DNA of 36,704 bases, taken from Ruminococcus sp. (GTDB taxonomy: Bacteria; Bacillota; Clostridia; Oscillospirales; Ruminococcaceae). The DNA is taken from positions 1-36,704 of the forward strand of contig NZ_JAEFAJ010000034.1 in assembly GCF_016287535.1 (NCBI RefSeq). Direction: 5' to 3'. The position numbers and the translations under genes were made by a program. Under the pieces are notes generated by a model. The model did no database searches. It worked only from the letters and a program-made list of their open reading frames with translations, and was not told where the DNA came from. This document shows, piece by piece, positions 22,844-31,258 of the stretch (position 1 is its first letter; each line of letters opens with the position of its first letter).

Positions 22844-24742
22844 TTATACATAATCGTAGCCGGAGATCTTCCATTTGCCGTCTTCAAGCTTTAGGTGGAT
22901 AAGCATTCCGCCCATTGCTTCTTCCTTGAAGGATACACTGACTGTAGCTGTTGTATCTGTTGATTCTGTTATTATTGCGTCATCTCTGAACTCGAAGCCG
23001 CCGTATCTTGAAATGCGGCTGTAGAGCTTTCCGTTCTCATTATTCTCAATGTAAACAGGGAATCCTGCCGTGGTACCGTTTTCTGCGCATACTTTTATCA
23101 GGGCGTCTCTTAATCCGCCGGTCGTGAGGTCAGAGATATAGTTTTTAATATCATCGATGCTTGAAAAACGTGCGTCTGAAACTCTTGCATAGAAGATATT
23201 GCCGGGATTGGTCATTCCGCAGTAATTATATATTGTGTCATTGTCGAGATGATCGCTCTCGTCTATCTCAACAGTTCCGTTCTCAACATTCAGCACATCG
23301 TTCACCATATTCGGAGCTTCCTTTGCGGCGTTCAAGAGCTCGCTGTCTGAAATGCCTACATTGCTTGTTGTGGGCTGTTCGTCATCGGGGTATCCGAAAT
23401 CGCTTACCTTCCAGCTGCCGTCTTCGTAAACAGCGGTGATCTTTACCTTTTCTTTTCCTCCGGGGACTTCATTGTCTGTGATTATCTCATATGACTTGTC
23501 GCTCGTTTTTATAAGTTCGGGATCGCCTGTGAAGCTGAAGCGGCTTCCTCTTGCGTTGTCGCGCATATAGAGTTTTCCGTCAACTTCCTTGAACATAGGA
23601 AGATCGTTTATCTCATCCTCGTAGATATAGCTGTAGGACTTGCTGAGTACTGGCTCGGTGACAGTGCTCTTGACCATTTCCTTTAAATTATTAAGATCCA
23701 GTATCCCGCCTGATACGAACTTGTTGTATATAACTGTATAACTGCCGTCGGGTGCCTGGAATTCCAAACTGTCGTCTTTGTCGACCGATGTGTAAGTGCC
23801 TCCTGCCATTAAATCATCTACAAGCTCAAGACTTGTTAAGAGCTGTAAAGCCTCTGTTTTTTCAAACTTGGAAGCATCCTTATCCGCTGTTTCGGTTTCT
23901 ATTCTGTAGCTTTCAAGTTTCCACAGACCATTTTCGAGAACGACATGAAAAACTTCTGTTTCTTTGGATATAAGACGTTCGTTAACAACAACTATATCAA
24001 AACTGTTGGTGCTATCGTCATAGTTCTCTATTGTGTAATCATTGTATTCAGGTAAGGAGCCGCTGCCCTTTCTGAAATAGAGCTTGCCGTCGATCTCCTT
24101 GAAGCGCGGTTCCTGTCCGAGATAGCGTGTCAGTAAAGCTGTATAGTCGTTAAGGATGTTTCCTGTCATTATAGTTTCAAGGTATCCGTTCAGTTCATCT
24201 ACAGAACTGAATATATCCGCGACTCTGTAATAGGTCACTGTTGAGCCGTCGTAGTCCTCAACGCTCTGGGTGTCGTTTTCGTCAAGCTTCATATTTTCGG
24301 GAATACCGTATGACAACCCCATAACAAAACTGTATTGCGCCAGAAGACTATCAGCTGCCTTGATGCAAGTTTCCTCTATGGACCGGGTCGATGCGACCGT
24401 TGCGGAAGGTGAACTTGCAAGCGGATCGTTGATATTTATGTTGGCTTTGTTTCTGCTCAGTGTATGGATCGTACCGCCGATACCGCCTATAAGGAGCATA
24501 CAGGCTGCAACTGTGGCTATCCTGTGCCATTTTGGTCTGTGGTAGCGCTCAACGCCGCTTACCTCGTATTCCTTGTTGTTGAAGTTTATATTACTTTCTC
24601 TGTTCATTTTGTCCAGCTTTTTCTTACTCATAGCCAGCATCCTCTCTTTTTCTTCTTTTGTGAGCACAGGGACTTCCGAAAGGAGCTCCAGTGTTTTGTC
24701 GTCTGCATTTTCAAGCATATCAAATTCACGATTTGTTTTCAT
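22844..24742 (-). CDS. Membrane anti-sigma-factor-like protein with three repeated extracellular domains
   Basis: A 632-residue protein. Residues 1-75 are cytoplasmic and charged (LTKEEKERMLAMSKKKLDKM), followed by one membrane helix at about 76-95 (IATVAACMLLIGGIGGTIH). The rest is extracytoplasmic and consists of three related blocks at about 125-285, 290-455 and 465-632. Each has a hydrophobic helical start, a strand near F.EIDGKLYFR or KEVDGKLYMR or ENGKLYSR, and an ending such as ENGLWKLESY, EDGSWKVSDF or EDGKWKISGY. It starts 12 nt after an ECF sigma gene with AAGGAG, the usual sigma/anti-sigma layout, so it likely holds that sigma at the membrane until an outside signal arrives. The name is inferred from context. 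Confidence 0.72.
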   Translation of the reverse strand: MKTNREFDMLENADDKTLELLSEVPVLTKEEKERMLAMSKKKLDKMNRESNINFNNKEYEVSGVERYHRPKWHRIATVAACMLLIGGIGGTIHTLSRNKANININDPLASSPSATVASTRSIEETCIKAADSLLAQYSFVMGLSYGIPENMKLDENDTQSVEDYDGSTVTYYRVADIFSSVDELNGYLETIMTGNILNDYTALLTRYLGQEPRFKEIDGKLYFRKGSGSLPEYNDYTIENYDDSTNSFDIVVVNERLISKETEVFHVVLENGLWKLESYRIETETADKDASKFEKTEALQLLTSLELVDDLMAGGTYTSVDKDDSLEFQAPDGSYTVIYNKFVSGGILDLNNLKEMVKSTVTEPVLSKSYSYIYEDEINDLPMFKEVDGKLYMRDNARGSRFSFTGDPELIKTSDKSYEIITDNEVPGGKEKVKITAVYEDGSWKVSDFGYPDDEQPTTSNVGISDSELLNAAKEAPNMVNDVLNVENGTVEIDESDHLDNDTIYNYCGMTNPGNIFYARVSDARFSSIDDIKNYISDLTTGGLRDALIKVCAENGTTAGFPVYIENNENGKLYSRISRYGGFEFRDDAIITESTDTTATVSVSFKEEAMGGMLIHLKLEDGKWKISGYDYV

Positions 24743-24754
24743 GTCCGCATCTCC

Positions 24755-25321
24755 TTATAGTGTGATACCGGCAGAAGCCAGTGTGATCTTTAGCTTTTCA
24801 AGGGCTCTTGCTGCTCTCATTCTTACAGTTGAGGCCTTCATTGAAAGCTGCTCAGCTATTTCTGAAGATGATCGGTCGTAATAGTATTTCTGTAGGATAA
24901 TTGTAGAATCGGGTTCGCCGAGCTCGGTTATCTTGCTTAAAAGAATACTGCGTGTTTCCGCCGCGTCGGAATCTGCTTCGATATCGGTCTGAGCGCCGAT
25001 GGTTTCGAGTTCCTCTTCTGCTGCGTCTGAAAAGTAGCTGCTTTTCGCGGTAAGGCTGTTGAAAGCGTTTATAGCGCGGCGCTTTGCCACAGTACCTATA
25101 TAGGCTTTCATGTCGCCGTTATAGTCGCTTGCGGTATCATATCCGAAAAATATATTTGCGAATATGTCGCTGACACATTCCTCAATATCTTCTCTTGAAG
25201 CTATGCTGCGAAGTTTGTTGTAGACTATGGTATATACATAGCTGCAATAGTTCTCAAACAGGGCGTCATAAGCCTTGTCGCACGACTTTTTGTACAGTGC
25301 GCAGTATTCCTTGCCCGTCAT
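24755..25321 (-). CDS. ECF-type RNA polymerase sigma factor
   Basis: A 188-residue sigma-70 family protein with only regions 2 and 4. Region 2 (about 15-90) includes ALFENYCSYVYTIVYNKL, REDIEECVSDIFANIF and the DNA-melting segment AYIGTVAKRRAINAF. Region 4 (about 125-180) includes TIILQKYYYDRSSSEIAEQL and the helix-turn-helix MKASTVRMRAARALEKLK. It directs RNA polymerase to a small regulon, typically envelope stress in this family. The ATG is preceded by GGGAGG. It is the first gene of a two-gene operon with the membrane anti-sigma-like protein. Confidence 0.92.
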   Translation of the reverse strand: MTGKEYCALYKKSCDKAYDALFENYCSYVYTIVYNKLRSIASREDIEECVSDIFANIFFGYDTASDYNGDMKAYIGTVAKRRAINAFNSLTAKSSYFSDAAEEELETIGAQTDIEADSDAAETRSILLSKITELGEPDSTIILQKYYYDRSSSEIAEQLSMKASTVRMRAARALEKLKITLASAGITL

Positions 25322-25421
25322 GTTTTATCCTCCCGGTATTATGAAAGTGTTCCATGGATGTGTGCTTTCATTAACAACATTCATGTGCCGAAGCCAAAGT
25401 GTCACAAAAAATCTGAAAAAA

Positions 25422-25439
25422 TTTTTTCAGAGAGCTGTT
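25422..25439. repeat. Palindrome in the sigma-factor operon leader
   Basis: An A/T-rich perfect palindrome, CTGAAAAAATTTTTTCAG, lies between the putative promoter and the sigma gene. It could be an operator or a leader hairpin. Confidence 0.45.
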
Positions 25440-25455
25440 ATGAGCTGCATATTAT

Positions 25456-25484
25456 AATTTATCATTAAAATGCGGAGCTGTCAA
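25456..25484 (-). promoter_or_regulatory. Putative promoter of the sigma/anti-sigma operon
   Basis: On the minus strand, TTGACA (25484-25479), 17-nt spacer, TAAATT (25461-25456). An ECF-type autoregulated promoter nearer the gene was sought but not convincingly found. Confidence 0.5.
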
Positions 25485-25569
25485 GTTGTGCTGATATATC
25501 GCTTTGTCTGACAGTATCTGAATAGATACGCCTTTTTCTTCATATACTATACCGAAAGGGTGATGAAAT

Positions 25570-26037
25570 ATGAAGATAAAATGGACTGACCTTATTTTAT
25601 GGGTAGTCGGAACAGAGCTTGTGGGAGCTTTTTCTGCGCTGTTTGCGGGAGGAAGCTTTTCCGCCTTCTATCAGTCTCTCGAACAGCCTCCGCTTGCGCC
25701 GCCCGGCTGGCTTTTCCCGGTGGTATGGAGCATATTGTACGCGCTTATGGGCGTTTCGGCGTATCTGATATCCGGCAGCAATAAAGCCGGGCGAAAAACA
25801 GCTCTGCTTCTGTACGGGCTCCAGCTTTTTGCAAATTTCCTGTGGACGCCTGTGTTTTTCGGGCTGAAGTCTTTAAGCGGCGCGGCGGCTGTTGTGATAG
25901 TTATGCTCATACTCATAACCGCAATGATGATATCGTTTTACCGTATCGATAAAAAAGCCGCTTACCTGAATATTCCTTACCTGCTGTGGACGGTGTTTGC
26001 CGCCTACCTCACAATAGGAGTGCTGGTGTTACAGTAA
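25570..26037 (+). CDS. tspO: TspO/MBR family membrane protein
   Basis: A 155-residue protein with five hydrophobic helices and the TspO signature PPLAPPGWLFPVVWSILYAL after helix 1. The LFANFLWTPVFFGLKS segment (helix 3) carries the Trp/Asn/Pro residues typical of the family. Bacterial TspO proteins bind tetrapyrroles such as porphyrins and have roles in stress responses and tetrapyrrole degradation; the role here is unknown. GAAAGGGTG lies upstream of ATG 25570. It is divergent from the sigma operon and is followed by its own terminator. Confidence 0.93.
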   Translation: MKIKWTDLILWVVGTELVGAFSALFAGGSFSAFYQSLEQPPLAPPGWLFPVVWSILYALMGVSAYLISGSNKAGRKTALLLYGLQLFANFLWTPVFFGLKSLSGAAAVVIVMLILITAMMISFYRIDKKAAYLNIPYLLWTVFAAYLTIGVLVLQ

Positions 26038-26044
26038 CTGTATC

Positions 26045-26092
26045 AAAAAGCTTCTTGTTAAGTGTGATACTTATTTAGAAGCTTTTATAACT
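26045..26092 (+). terminator. Probable terminator after tspO
   Basis: Outer stem AAAAGCTTCT / AGAAGCTTTT with an inner AAGT...ACTT stem, followed by a weak T/A tail. Confidence 0.6.
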
Positions 26093-26154
26093 ATTATTGA
26101 GGTAGATACTTTGGAAGAAGATTTTTCTCATACTTCTTTCATGACCGTTATTTC

Positions 26155-26231
26155 ATTTTTTCTATAATGAAGCCCACAAGTAAATTTGCCCCTTTGTTTT
26201 TGCTGCAAAGGGGCTTTATTATAGAAAAAAT
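26155..26231. repeat. 77-bp imperfect palindromic element with competing hairpins
   Basis: The 21-bp outer arms (26155-26175 and 26211-26231) match at 20 of 21 positions. An inner stem, GCCCCTTTG / CAAAGGGGC (26188-26214), shares bases with the right outer arm, so the two folds exclude each other. It lies in the 470-nt gene-free gap between tspO and the mcrB-like gene. Confidence 0.65.
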
Positions 26232-26241
26232 CAGCTAAAAG

Positions 26242-26292
26242 TCTTTGGAAAGGGGTTCGGGGAAGAACCTTTCCTCAGAAAGGTTTTCCCCG
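26242..26292. repeat. G/C-rich intergenic hairpin (possible dispersed repeat)
   Basis: CTTTGGAAAGGGGTT leads into a 15-bp stem, CGGGGAAGAACCTTTC / GAAAGGTTTTCCCCG, with one bulged G and a CTCA loop. The remaining DNA up to the mcrB promoter shows no gene. Confidence 0.45.
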
Positions 26293-26442
26293 AGTAATAA
26301 CTATAAATTTCTATATAAGTGCCGCATTTAACGGGAGCTTTTTTTGCTGCCGGTATCGGCTCCTCCTTTCCGCTAAAATAATTAATTCAGCCATAAAAAC
26401 TGTATTTCTTTGTAAATAATGTGTAAAAAACTGTCAATTCTG

Positions 26443-26471
26443 TTGACGTTTGTCTGTGAACATGATACAAT
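26443..26471 (+). promoter_or_regulatory. Promoter of the mcrB-mcrC-like operon
   Basis: TTGACG (26443-26448), 17-nt spacer, TACAAT (26466-26471). Confidence 0.75.
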
Positions 26472-26507
26472 TATGGTAGGATATTCTCGGAAAGGTAGTA
26501 GTGCGCC

Positions 26508-28349
26508 ATGGATAAAAAGATGATTATTGAAGAGTTAAAACATAAAAATGAGATACAGCCTGAGGAATTTGACGGAACATACCGCTCTGTGCGTGAAGCG
26601 GTGGAATGCTATGCAAAGCTCAGAAAGACCACGATAATCAATTACAAGGACCTTGACCTGCTGTATTATCTGTCCCTCGGTATATGGAAAAACGATAAAA
26701 GCGAACGGAAGCTCCATATTCAGAACAGTCATTTGCTTCACATAGACAAGCTTATGCTCGATTCAAACCTCGACAAGATATGGAGCAGGAGTTCGAGAAT
26801 GCTTTTCAATCATGTCATTGAAAAGCGTGAACTTGACTTCCTTACAACTCAGTTTTCGTTCAGGGAGTCGCTTATCGCCGAGAAGGACGAAGCTATCCAG
26901 TTCTTTTTCAAGATGTGCATCAATCTCGCAGGACTTGAAAATGACAACAAGCTTCTGGATACGGCTCAGAAAATGATACATTCACAGCTGAAGGATTCGG
27001 GAATGCCCGTATTTGCCATGTCAAGGATACTTCACTGCCTCAAACCATTTACCTTCCCTATACTTTGCGAAAGCGTCACCGATAATATCGTTTACAGGTC
27101 TCTGGATATCGAACTGAAGAAACCCGACGATGTTACGTATTACATAAGCAACTGCCGCAAGATACTGGATTTCCGCAATACCAACTTCAAATTCAGAAAC
27201 ACGAAAGTCTTTGACATTATGTCATGGAAGCTGTTCAATGCTCAGTTCGATCCGGTCCAGCAGGGTAAGTCTGAGCCGGAGATAAAGCCTGAAAAGAAGC
27301 CGGAACCGGTAAAGGAACCGGAGCCTGTGCTCACAAAACCGGAGCCCGCTCCCCAAAAATCAGATGTTCCGCGCAAAAAGTCCGATGCTCCGCTGAATCA
27401 GATACTCTATGGACCTCCCGGAACCGGTAAGACCTATAACGTGGTGAGGTATGCCGTTGAGCTGATCGAAGGCGAGAAAATATCCGCAGGCGAGCCCTAT
27501 GCTTCCGTAAGGGAGAGATACACTAAATACGCTTCCTGCGGTCAGATAAAGTTCACGACATTCCATCAGTCGCTGAGCTATGAGGAATTTGTTGAGGGTA
27601 TCCGTCCAGTCGTAGTTGACAGATTCGGCAACGACACAAATATCGCCCACGCTGATACCACGGTCATTTACCGTCCGTACAACGGCGTTTTCAAGGCGCT
27701 TTGCGAGAAGGCTTCAAAGAGCCCGCATATGAGCTATGTTATAATCATAGACGAGATCAACCGCGGAAACATCTCAAGGATATTCGGTGAACTCATCACT
27801 CTTATCGAGGAATCGAAACGCGGTACTTCAGTTATACTTCCGTATTCGCAGACCGAGTTTGCTGTTCCTCCCAACCTTTATATCCTCGGTACAATGAATA
27901 CCGCTGACCGTTCCATCGCAATGCTCGATACCGCTCTCAGAAGAAGATTTGATTTCATTGAGATGATGCCTCAGCCGTCACTGCTCGGAGACTGCGACGG
28001 CGTTGATCTCTGCGAGCTGCTTACCGCGCTTAATGAGCGTATCGAATATTACTATGACCGCGAACACGCTATCGGTCACGCGTATTTCATGAATAACAAC
28101 GGTTGTATCAAAAGCATAGCCGAGCTGAGAGAGGTTTTTTCCACGAAGATAATCCCGCTTTTGCAGGAATACTTCTTTGACGACTATGAAAGGATCAGGC
28201 TTGTGCTGAATGACGACAATTCCTTCATAGAGTGCATTGCTCCTAAGTATATCAAGCAGTTCGATTCGGGACAGAAGCTGTACCGTCTCGGCAATCCGAA
28301 AAACTGGAACAAGGAGCATTTCATAAACATATACAGTGATACTTCCTGA
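26508..28349 (+). CDS. mcrB: McrB-like AAA+ NTPase with an unfamiliar N-terminal domain
   Basis: A 613-residue protein. Residues 1-250 form a mostly helical domain I do not recognise; it is not visibly one of the usual McrB DNA-reading domains. A Pro/Glu/Lys linker (about 255-295, KPEPVKEPEPVLTKPEPAPQ) leads to a McrB-type AAA_5 motor. The motor has Walker A YGPPGTGKT (about 301-309), a TFHQSLSYEEFVEGIRP block, Walker B IIIDEINRGN (about 411-420), and NTADRSIAMLDTALRRRFDF with sensor and Arg-finger residues. McrB motors assemble as hexameric GTPases that drive an McrC nuclease against modified or foreign DNA. The partner mcrC starts 15 nt downstream. Target and nucleotide preference are unknown. 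Confidence 0.88.
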   Translation: MDKKMIIEELKHKNEIQPEEFDGTYRSVREAVECYAKLRKTTIINYKDLDLLYYLSLGIWKNDKSERKLHIQNSHLLHIDKLMLDSNLDKIWSRSSRMLFNHVIEKRELDFLTTQFSFRESLIAEKDEAIQFFFKMCINLAGLENDNKLLDTAQKMIHSQLKDSGMPVFAMSRILHCLKPFTFPILCESVTDNIVYRSLDIELKKPDDVTYYISNCRKILDFRNTNFKFRNTKVFDIMSWKLFNAQFDPVQQGKSEPEIKPEKKPEPVKEPEPVLTKPEPAPQKSDVPRKKSDAPLNQILYGPPGTGKTYNVVRYAVELIEGEKISAGEPYASVRERYTKYASCGQIKFTTFHQSLSYEEFVEGIRPVVVDRFGNDTNIAHADTTVIYRPYNGVFKALCEKASKSPHMSYVIIIDEINRGNISRIFGELITLIEESKRGTSVILPYSQTEFAVPPNLYILGTMNTADRSIAMLDTALRRRFDFIEMMPQPSLLGDCDGVDLCELLTALNERIEYYYDREHAIGHAYFMNNNGCIKSIAELREVFSTKIIPLLQEYFFDDYERIRLVLNDDNSFIECIAPKYIKQFDSGQKLYRLGNPKNWNKEHFINIYSDTS

Positions 28350-28364
28350 TGAACGGAGAATACA

Positions 28365-29168
28365 ATGTATACAAGACAATTTTGCGTATCCGCAAATGAA
28401 AAGATAGCGGATATTTCAGGCGATAACGGCGAGCTTTCAAAAATGCTCGGCGAGTTCGCCGAGGTCTGCGCCGCTGAGGGCAGGGAAGCCGTCACTGTCA
28501 GTCAGGGGAAGGGCGCTAAATACTTCATGGCAGGAGATTACTGCGGATTCGCAAGTCTCACTGACGGGACTCTCGTTGAGATACTGCCCCGAAGCAAAGG
28601 CGGCACCGCGGAAGCGAGAAAGGAACTCTGCACCGAGTTCTGCAGGCGGTGCGGTTATACCTTCAGTCCGTCAGGCTTTGATCCCGACAGGAACTTCATG
28701 GAGTATTTCATATCCGTTTTCGCAGGCGAGACTATTAAGATAATCAAAAGCGGCGTCCTCTCCACCTATACGAGCCGTGAGGAGAATCTGAAATCAGTTC
28801 AGGGAACTATAATGTTCTCCGAGAATATACGCCGCAATCTTGTCCACAGAGAGCGTATATATGTGCGGCACGATGTTTTTACTTCAGACCGTGCGGAAAA
28901 CCGTATCATAAAAGCCGCCGCCGCGCTGCTCATAAGGATAACCGACGATCCGCACAGCTCCCATCTTCTGAATGAAGCGCTGTCATACCTTGACGAAGTC
29001 CGTATCCCATACAATATGGCGGTGGAATTCAGCAAGTGCATAAACGCGCGAAATACAAAAAAATACAGCACTATCCTCAATATATGCAGAATGCTCTTTG
29101 ACAGAAATGAGGGTACCGCTTTTTCCGGAAAGTATATCTCATGCGCCCAGTTTTACAGAATGCAGTAG
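28365..29168 (+). CDS. mcrC: McrC-like protein lacking the PD-(D/E)XK nuclease domain
   Basis: A 267-residue protein matching the N-terminal McrC region. Visible are the early GDYCGFASLTDGTLVEILPR strand block, the NFMEYFISVFAGET core and YTSREENLKSVQGTI. DVFTSDRAENRIIKAAAALL and the NARNTKKYSTILNICRMLF helix follow. Full-length McrC continues from here into a nuclease domain with an RPD...(D)TK(Y)K motif. This protein stops at FSGKYISCAQFYRMQ and no such motif exists in it or in any frame of the next 100 bases. A terminator follows directly, so the truncation looks settled rather than a sequencing slip. It may bridge the motor to another effector, or be inactive. GGAG precedes the ATG. Confidence 0.85.
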   Translation: MYTRQFCVSANEKIADISGDNGELSKMLGEFAEVCAAEGREAVTVSQGKGAKYFMAGDYCGFASLTDGTLVEILPRSKGGTAEARKELCTEFCRRCGYTFSPSGFDPDRNFMEYFISVFAGETIKIIKSGVLSTYTSREENLKSVQGTIMFSENIRRNLVHRERIYVRHDVFTSDRAENRIIKAAAALLIRITDDPHSSHLLNEALSYLDEVRIPYNMAVEFSKCINARNTKKYSTILNICRMLFDRNEGTAFSGKYISCAQFYRMQ

Positions 29169-29197
29169 CAGCCGTGTCTTTTCACGGCTGCTTTTTT
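29168..29197 (+). terminator. Terminator after the mcrC-like gene
   Basis: Stem GCAGCCGTG / CACGGCTGC with a TCTTTT loop and six T residues; it starts in the stop codon. Confidence 0.9.
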
Positions 29198-29222
29198 CTG
29201 CCGATTTTGCGCAATATATGGC

Positions 29223-29251
29223 TTGATTATCACACAGGCTTTTGGTATAAT
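29223..29251 (+). promoter_or_regulatory. Promoter of the dockerin-protein gene
   Basis: TTGATT (29223-29228), 17-nt spacer, TATAAT (29246-29251). Confidence 0.7.
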
Positions 29252-29304
29252 GTGCTTGATGGAAACGTGAAACCTTGTCTTTGGATCTTTAAGGAGGGAT
29301 CAGC

Positions 29305-31068
29305 ATGAGACTTAAAAGGGCATTATCTGCTGCCATGGCACTTTTCATGGCATTTACCTGTGTACCGTCGGTTTCTGCCGCTGAAGCGGGAGAGGCTGCG
29401 GAAGAGGACAAATACGCAAAGATAGAATACACTGACGGTGAAAATACGATAACGAGGGAGGCTGACGGGTATTTTTATGAAATGATGACCATTAAGCACC
29501 CCTCTGCGATAATTACCCATACTCCGTCCGTTACTCCGGGTAAGGACGGTACGTTTTCGGCTGATCTTTCTTTCAATGAAGAGGTCATTGCGCTGGCAGG
29601 AAAACGGTATGACGACGATACGGATATCCTCGGCAGCAATTACTGCATAAGCTATAAATATGAAAGAGATGAAAGCGACAACGGTATACAGGGCGTCTTT
29701 AAAAACAATATACAGGTCTGCGCAAGGGCAGTGCTGCATGATCCGGATACGGTCATAAGCTTCTGGGAAATGTCCGAAAGCGCTTATGCCGGTGCCTATT
29801 TTTCATATTATGCAGGCACTCTGGAACTGGACGGCGAAAAATATATCGTTGAGAGGGAAAGACAGAACTCCATGACCTTTTTCGATATATTCCATATCTG
29901 CAGCGATGAGACTGTGGAGAGCGAAACAAAAGAGTGTACTTACCATATCACCGACCTTGTCAGAGCTGCAAAGGACTTCGGTATCACTCCCGGCAAGCTG
30001 TATGAGATATCAGTCAAAGCAGATAATATCAGGAGCACAGGCTGGGTGAATGTGCTGGAGAATAATATTTTCGAGGACAGCGTTTCCCTGCTTGACAAGG
30101 ACGACTCGCTGAAAATATATGCAAATGTTAATTCAGATCATCTGACCAGTGTAGAGATAGATTATTACGATTTCTATGCACAGTCGTACTACATCGGCTG
30201 CGGAAGCTGCATGACAGCTTATAACAACGGTCTCTTTACACTGGATTCGGTCACGCCGCAGGAAGAGCTTGAGGATTCTGCCTTCGATTTCGGTTCAAAT
30301 TTCAGTGTCGGAAGAACTGCCATAGGTAATATGAAGGTCAGAAAAGGCACGAATATAAAATACAGCATAAATAACGGACTGGACGGTAAATACGGTATCG
30401 TCTTCGACGTTGATATCCCTGAACTCGCAAAGCGAAACGAGAGATACTGTTATCTTGATGTTGTGGAAAAGCTTTCCGGCATGGACGCAGAGGAGTTCAT
30501 AAAGAGCTATGAGATCGCATACAACCATAAGCAGACCGAACTGTTATCGTCTGAGTTCATAAAGTCGTATACTTCGCAGGGACATGAGTATGATCTGTAT
30601 AAATGCAGCTTCAGGTACTGGAAATTCGGTCCGTACTACGACCAGATACGGTATTTTGCTATAAGAAAGGACGACGGCGGAGAGGACGTCTTTGAAGGCA
30701 GCGTGGCTCTGTACGACCATTACAGTCAGATAGATGAGCTGTCTGATATCGGACGCGACCTTGATAATGTGGCGCTTAACCTGCATATCTGCGAAGCTGA
30801 GGGCAGATTCGACGTTAAACGCTTCGAGCTGGACTATGATGACAGAAATGCTGCTGATATAATAAAGGGCGATTTCAATAATGACAAGCGCATAGACTCA
30901 ATGGACGTTATAAGCGCGAGAGCTGCCCTTATCCGGAAAATGGACGGCGCTGACACAGAGGGATGCGAGTATTCGGACATAAACGGCAATGACTCCTTCG
31001 ACATAGGCGACATACTTCTTCTCCAGTCGTTCGTGATCGGCAGGATAAAGGAGTTCCCTCAGCCCTGA
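29305..31068 (+). CDS. Secreted dockerin protein with two degenerate GH11-like modules
   Basis: A 587-residue exported protein: signal peptide to about residue 25 and a type I-like dockerin at about 520-587. The dockerin has two Ca2+ loops, DFNNDKRIDSMD and DINGNDSFDIGD, as in cellulosome subunits. Residues about 40-270 follow the order of family 11 xylanase strands: DGYFYEMMTI, FSADLSFNEEVIALAGKRYD, GTLELDGEKYIVERER, MTFFDIFHI (xylanase QYWSVR), and ITDLVRAAKDFGITPG (HFxAW..LGM.LG). The next is VKADNIRSTG (ATEGYQSSG). A second copy of the last part is at about 430-515 (DQIRYFAIRK, ALNLHICEAEGR). The usual nucleophile Glu seems absent in module 1 and its acid/base Glu is Asp, so it may bind rather than cut xylan. 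The GH11 link is my reading, moderately sure; the dockerin is firm. Confidence 0.75.
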   Translation: MRLKRALSAAMALFMAFTCVPSVSAAEAGEAAEEDKYAKIEYTDGENTITREADGYFYEMMTIKHPSAIITHTPSVTPGKDGTFSADLSFNEEVIALAGKRYDDDTDILGSNYCISYKYERDESDNGIQGVFKNNIQVCARAVLHDPDTVISFWEMSESAYAGAYFSYYAGTLELDGEKYIVERERQNSMTFFDIFHICSDETVESETKECTYHITDLVRAAKDFGITPGKLYEISVKADNIRSTGWVNVLENNIFEDSVSLLDKDDSLKIYANVNSDHLTSVEIDYYDFYAQSYYIGCGSCMTAYNNGLFTLDSVTPQEELEDSAFDFGSNFSVGRTAIGNMKVRKGTNIKYSINNGLDGKYGIVFDVDIPELAKRNERYCYLDVVEKLSGMDAEEFIKSYEIAYNHKQTELLSSEFIKSYTSQGHEYDLYKCSFRYWKFGPYYDQIRYFAIRKDDGGEDVFEGSVALYDHYSQIDELSDIGRDLDNVALNLHICEAEGRFDVKRFELDYDDRNAADIIKGDFNNDKRIDSMDVISARAALIRKMDGADTEGCEYSDINGNDSFDIGDILLLQSFVIGRIKEFPQP

Positions 31069-31096
31069 ACAGAATTAAAACTTGCATAATACGCGG

Positions 31097-31125
31097 AAAA
31101 GCAGTCTCTACGACTGCTTTTTCCT
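31097..31125 (+). terminator. Terminator after the dockerin gene
   Basis: Stem AAAAGCAGTC / GACTGCTTTT with a TCTAC loop and a T-rich tail. Confidence 0.85.
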
Positions 31126-31229
31126 TTATGTTCCCGGATAGCATTATCAAAGAGTTTGTGCATACTAACTCATGATACACAACCTTAGGCAGCTTATAAT
31201 ATCCAAACTGACGAAATGAAAAAAAGCGC

Positions 31230-31258
31230 TTGACAAATGCGTTAAATTGTGATAACAT
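31230..31258 (+). promoter_or_regulatory. Promoter of the ABC exporter operon
   Basis: TTGACA (31230-31235), 17-nt spacer, TAACAT (31253-31258). The -10 overlaps a palindromic operator. Confidence 0.75.

Noticed and set aside
29169..29300. A frameshifted McrC nuclease domain after the stop codon
   Set aside because: The DNA after the stop is a terminator and then a promoter; no frame shows a nuclease-type motif or enough length.
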